Shown here: positions 6,295-6,944 of the stretch, one piece after another | Numbering within the stretch: the stretch's first letter is position 1 | Layout: each line of letters opens with the position of its first letter | DNA from: a bacterium | GTDB taxonomy: Bacteria; Zixibacteria; MSB-5A5; GN15; FEB-12 | Length of the DNA: 6,944 bases | Assembly (NCBI GenBank): GCA_030668045.1 | Contig: DAOUUR010000126.1 | Coordinates: forward strand, 1 to 6,944 | Reading direction: 5' to 3' | Program-made: the position numbers and the translations under genes | Notes under the pieces: model-generated | Databases searched by the model: none | The model's input: only the letters and a program-made list of their open reading frames with translations | Told to the model about the DNA's origin: nothing

Positions 6295-6888
6295 TCAAAA
6301 CAAATTATTTGACAGAAAATACTCAAGCAAACGTGTGTCATCGTCAAGTTCGGCATGAAAAGCTCCAGCCATCGCCTTCTCTTGCTTAACCAAGACCGGG
6401 GAATTTTTATATTCAACTACAGTTTCAACGGCTTTCCCGATTCTGGTCACTCTCGGAGCCCTGATAAAAGCGGCCGCGATTGACTCCGGTCCGTTGCCAA
6501 GATCAGCCTCAATCCTGTCCTCAAACGAGTGCAACTGACGACCATAACCGGTGCGGACAACGTCGATATCAATAATCCCGAGCGTCTTGACCCCGGCCTG
6601 ATTGTCTTCGATTTTCCGCGCCAGCATAATCATACCGGCACATGTTCCATACACAGGCTTTAAACGGCAGAACTGCGTCAACGGTTCCCGTAGTTTGAAA
6701 CGGTCGATCATAATATTCATGGTGGTCGATTCACCACCGGGGAGAATCAAGCCTTCGATATTGTCCAGATGATGCGGCAGTTTGACCAATTGCGACCGCG
6801 CTCCGACCAACTCAAGTTGATACTGATGCCGCTGGAAATCTCCCTGGGTGGCAAGAACGCCTATTGTCAAGTGACTGTATTTGCTCAT
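6295..6888 (-). CDS. pdxT: Pyridoxal 5'-phosphate synthase glutaminase subunit PdxT
   Basis: The 197-residue class I glutaminase hydrolyses glutamine and channels ammonia to the synthase subunit PdxS, which makes PLP from ribose 5-phosphate and glyceraldehyde 3-phosphate in the cytoplasm. Landmarks: IGVLATQGDF at the N-terminus (usually LQGD), LILPGGESTT (47-56), the nucleophile elbow YGTCAGM with Cys83, FIRAP near 141-145, and GAFHAELDDDTR with His178 and Glu180. Cys83-His178-Glu180 form the expected triad; the usual FHPE reads FHAE. The ATG at 6886-6888 has only a weak Shine-Dalgarno, but an open frame upstream ends in an ATGA overlap, so translation may be coupled. pdxS is usually adjacent; it is not in the window, and the 19 codons visible upstream do not look like a PdxS C-terminus. 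Confidence 0.96.
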   Translation of the reverse strand: MSKYSHLTIGVLATQGDFQRHQYQLELVGARSQLVKLPHHLDNIEGLILPGGESTTMNIMIDRFKLREPLTQFCRLKPVYGTCAGMIMLARKIEDNQAGVKTLGIIDIDVVRTGYGRQLHSFEDRIEADLGNGPESIAAAFIRAPRVTRIGKAVETVVEYKNSPVLVKQEKAMAGAFHAELDDDTRLLEYFLSNNLF

Positions 6889-6944
6889 TTCATAATGCTC
6901 GATTCATAGTGATTCTGACCGTCGGTCGGCCACGTAATATCAGG
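6885..6944 (-). CDS. Possible 3' end of an upstream gene overlapping pdxT (ATGA)
   Basis: On the - strand a frame is open from the window edge for 19 codons (ending SSIMK) to a TGA at 6887-6885 that overlaps the pdxT ATG by the classic ATGA. This would suit a translationally coupled operon. A second frame is also open here, to a TGA just before pdxT, so 60 nt cannot prove coding. I do not recognise the residues. Confidence 0.25.
   Translation of the reverse strand, partial: PDITWPTDGQNHYESSIMK

Noticed and set aside
6917..6927. GACCG-T-CGGTC palindrome upstream of pdxT
   Set aside because: Five-base arms are too short to separate from chance, and the region may be coding.

Overview
The window reads as a stretch of bacterial chromosome carrying six protein genes. 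One partial gene is on the + strand: a parvulin-type periplasmic foldase whose N-terminus lies before the window. Five genes follow on the - strand, in transcription order from the right: pdxT, ispH, a small class I O-methyltransferase, an ArsC/Spx-like thioredoxin-fold protein, and an electron-transfer-flavoprotein:quinone oxidoreductase (ETF-QO). I see no transposase, CRISPR array, tRNA or rRNA, and no phage genes.

The organism is probably Gram-negative with a periplasm (SurA/PpiD-like foldase). It has a quinone-linked respiratory chain fed by ETF, makes isoprenoids by the MEP pathway (IspH), and makes PLP by the DXP-independent PdxS/PdxT route (PdxT). GC content is close to even and gaps between genes are fairly long. 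The gene order matches no model organism I know; an uncultivated lineage is possible, but the window cannot settle the taxonomy.

Layout: 1-1433 foldase (+). 1434-1530 is a convergent gap with a strong hairpin that can terminate both flanking genes. 1531-3207 is ETF-QO (-); its start codon lies in a perfect 10-bp inverted repeat. 3287-3739 is the ArsC/Spx-like gene (-), with a very good Shine-Dalgarno. Upstream of it are a possible 39-codon leader ORF and a TTGACA promoter-like site, then an AT-rich, gene-poor stretch to 4222. 4223-4840 is the methyltransferase (-), preceded by a 7-bp inverted repeat. 4841-5122 is non-coding with two weak hairpins. 5123-6028 is ispH (-). 6029-6294 is non-coding and holds a nested stem-loop of about 62 nt beside a + strand promoter-like sequence. 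6295-6888 is pdxT (-), which overlaps by ATGA an open frame running off the window edge.

The five - strand genes have gaps of 79 to about 480 bp, so they look like separately promoted housekeeping genes rather than one operon. No new multi-gene system is evident. The points most worth a second look are the extra ferredoxin-like cysteines in ETF-QO, the altered active site of the ArsC-like protein, and the inverted repeats in the intergenic regions.
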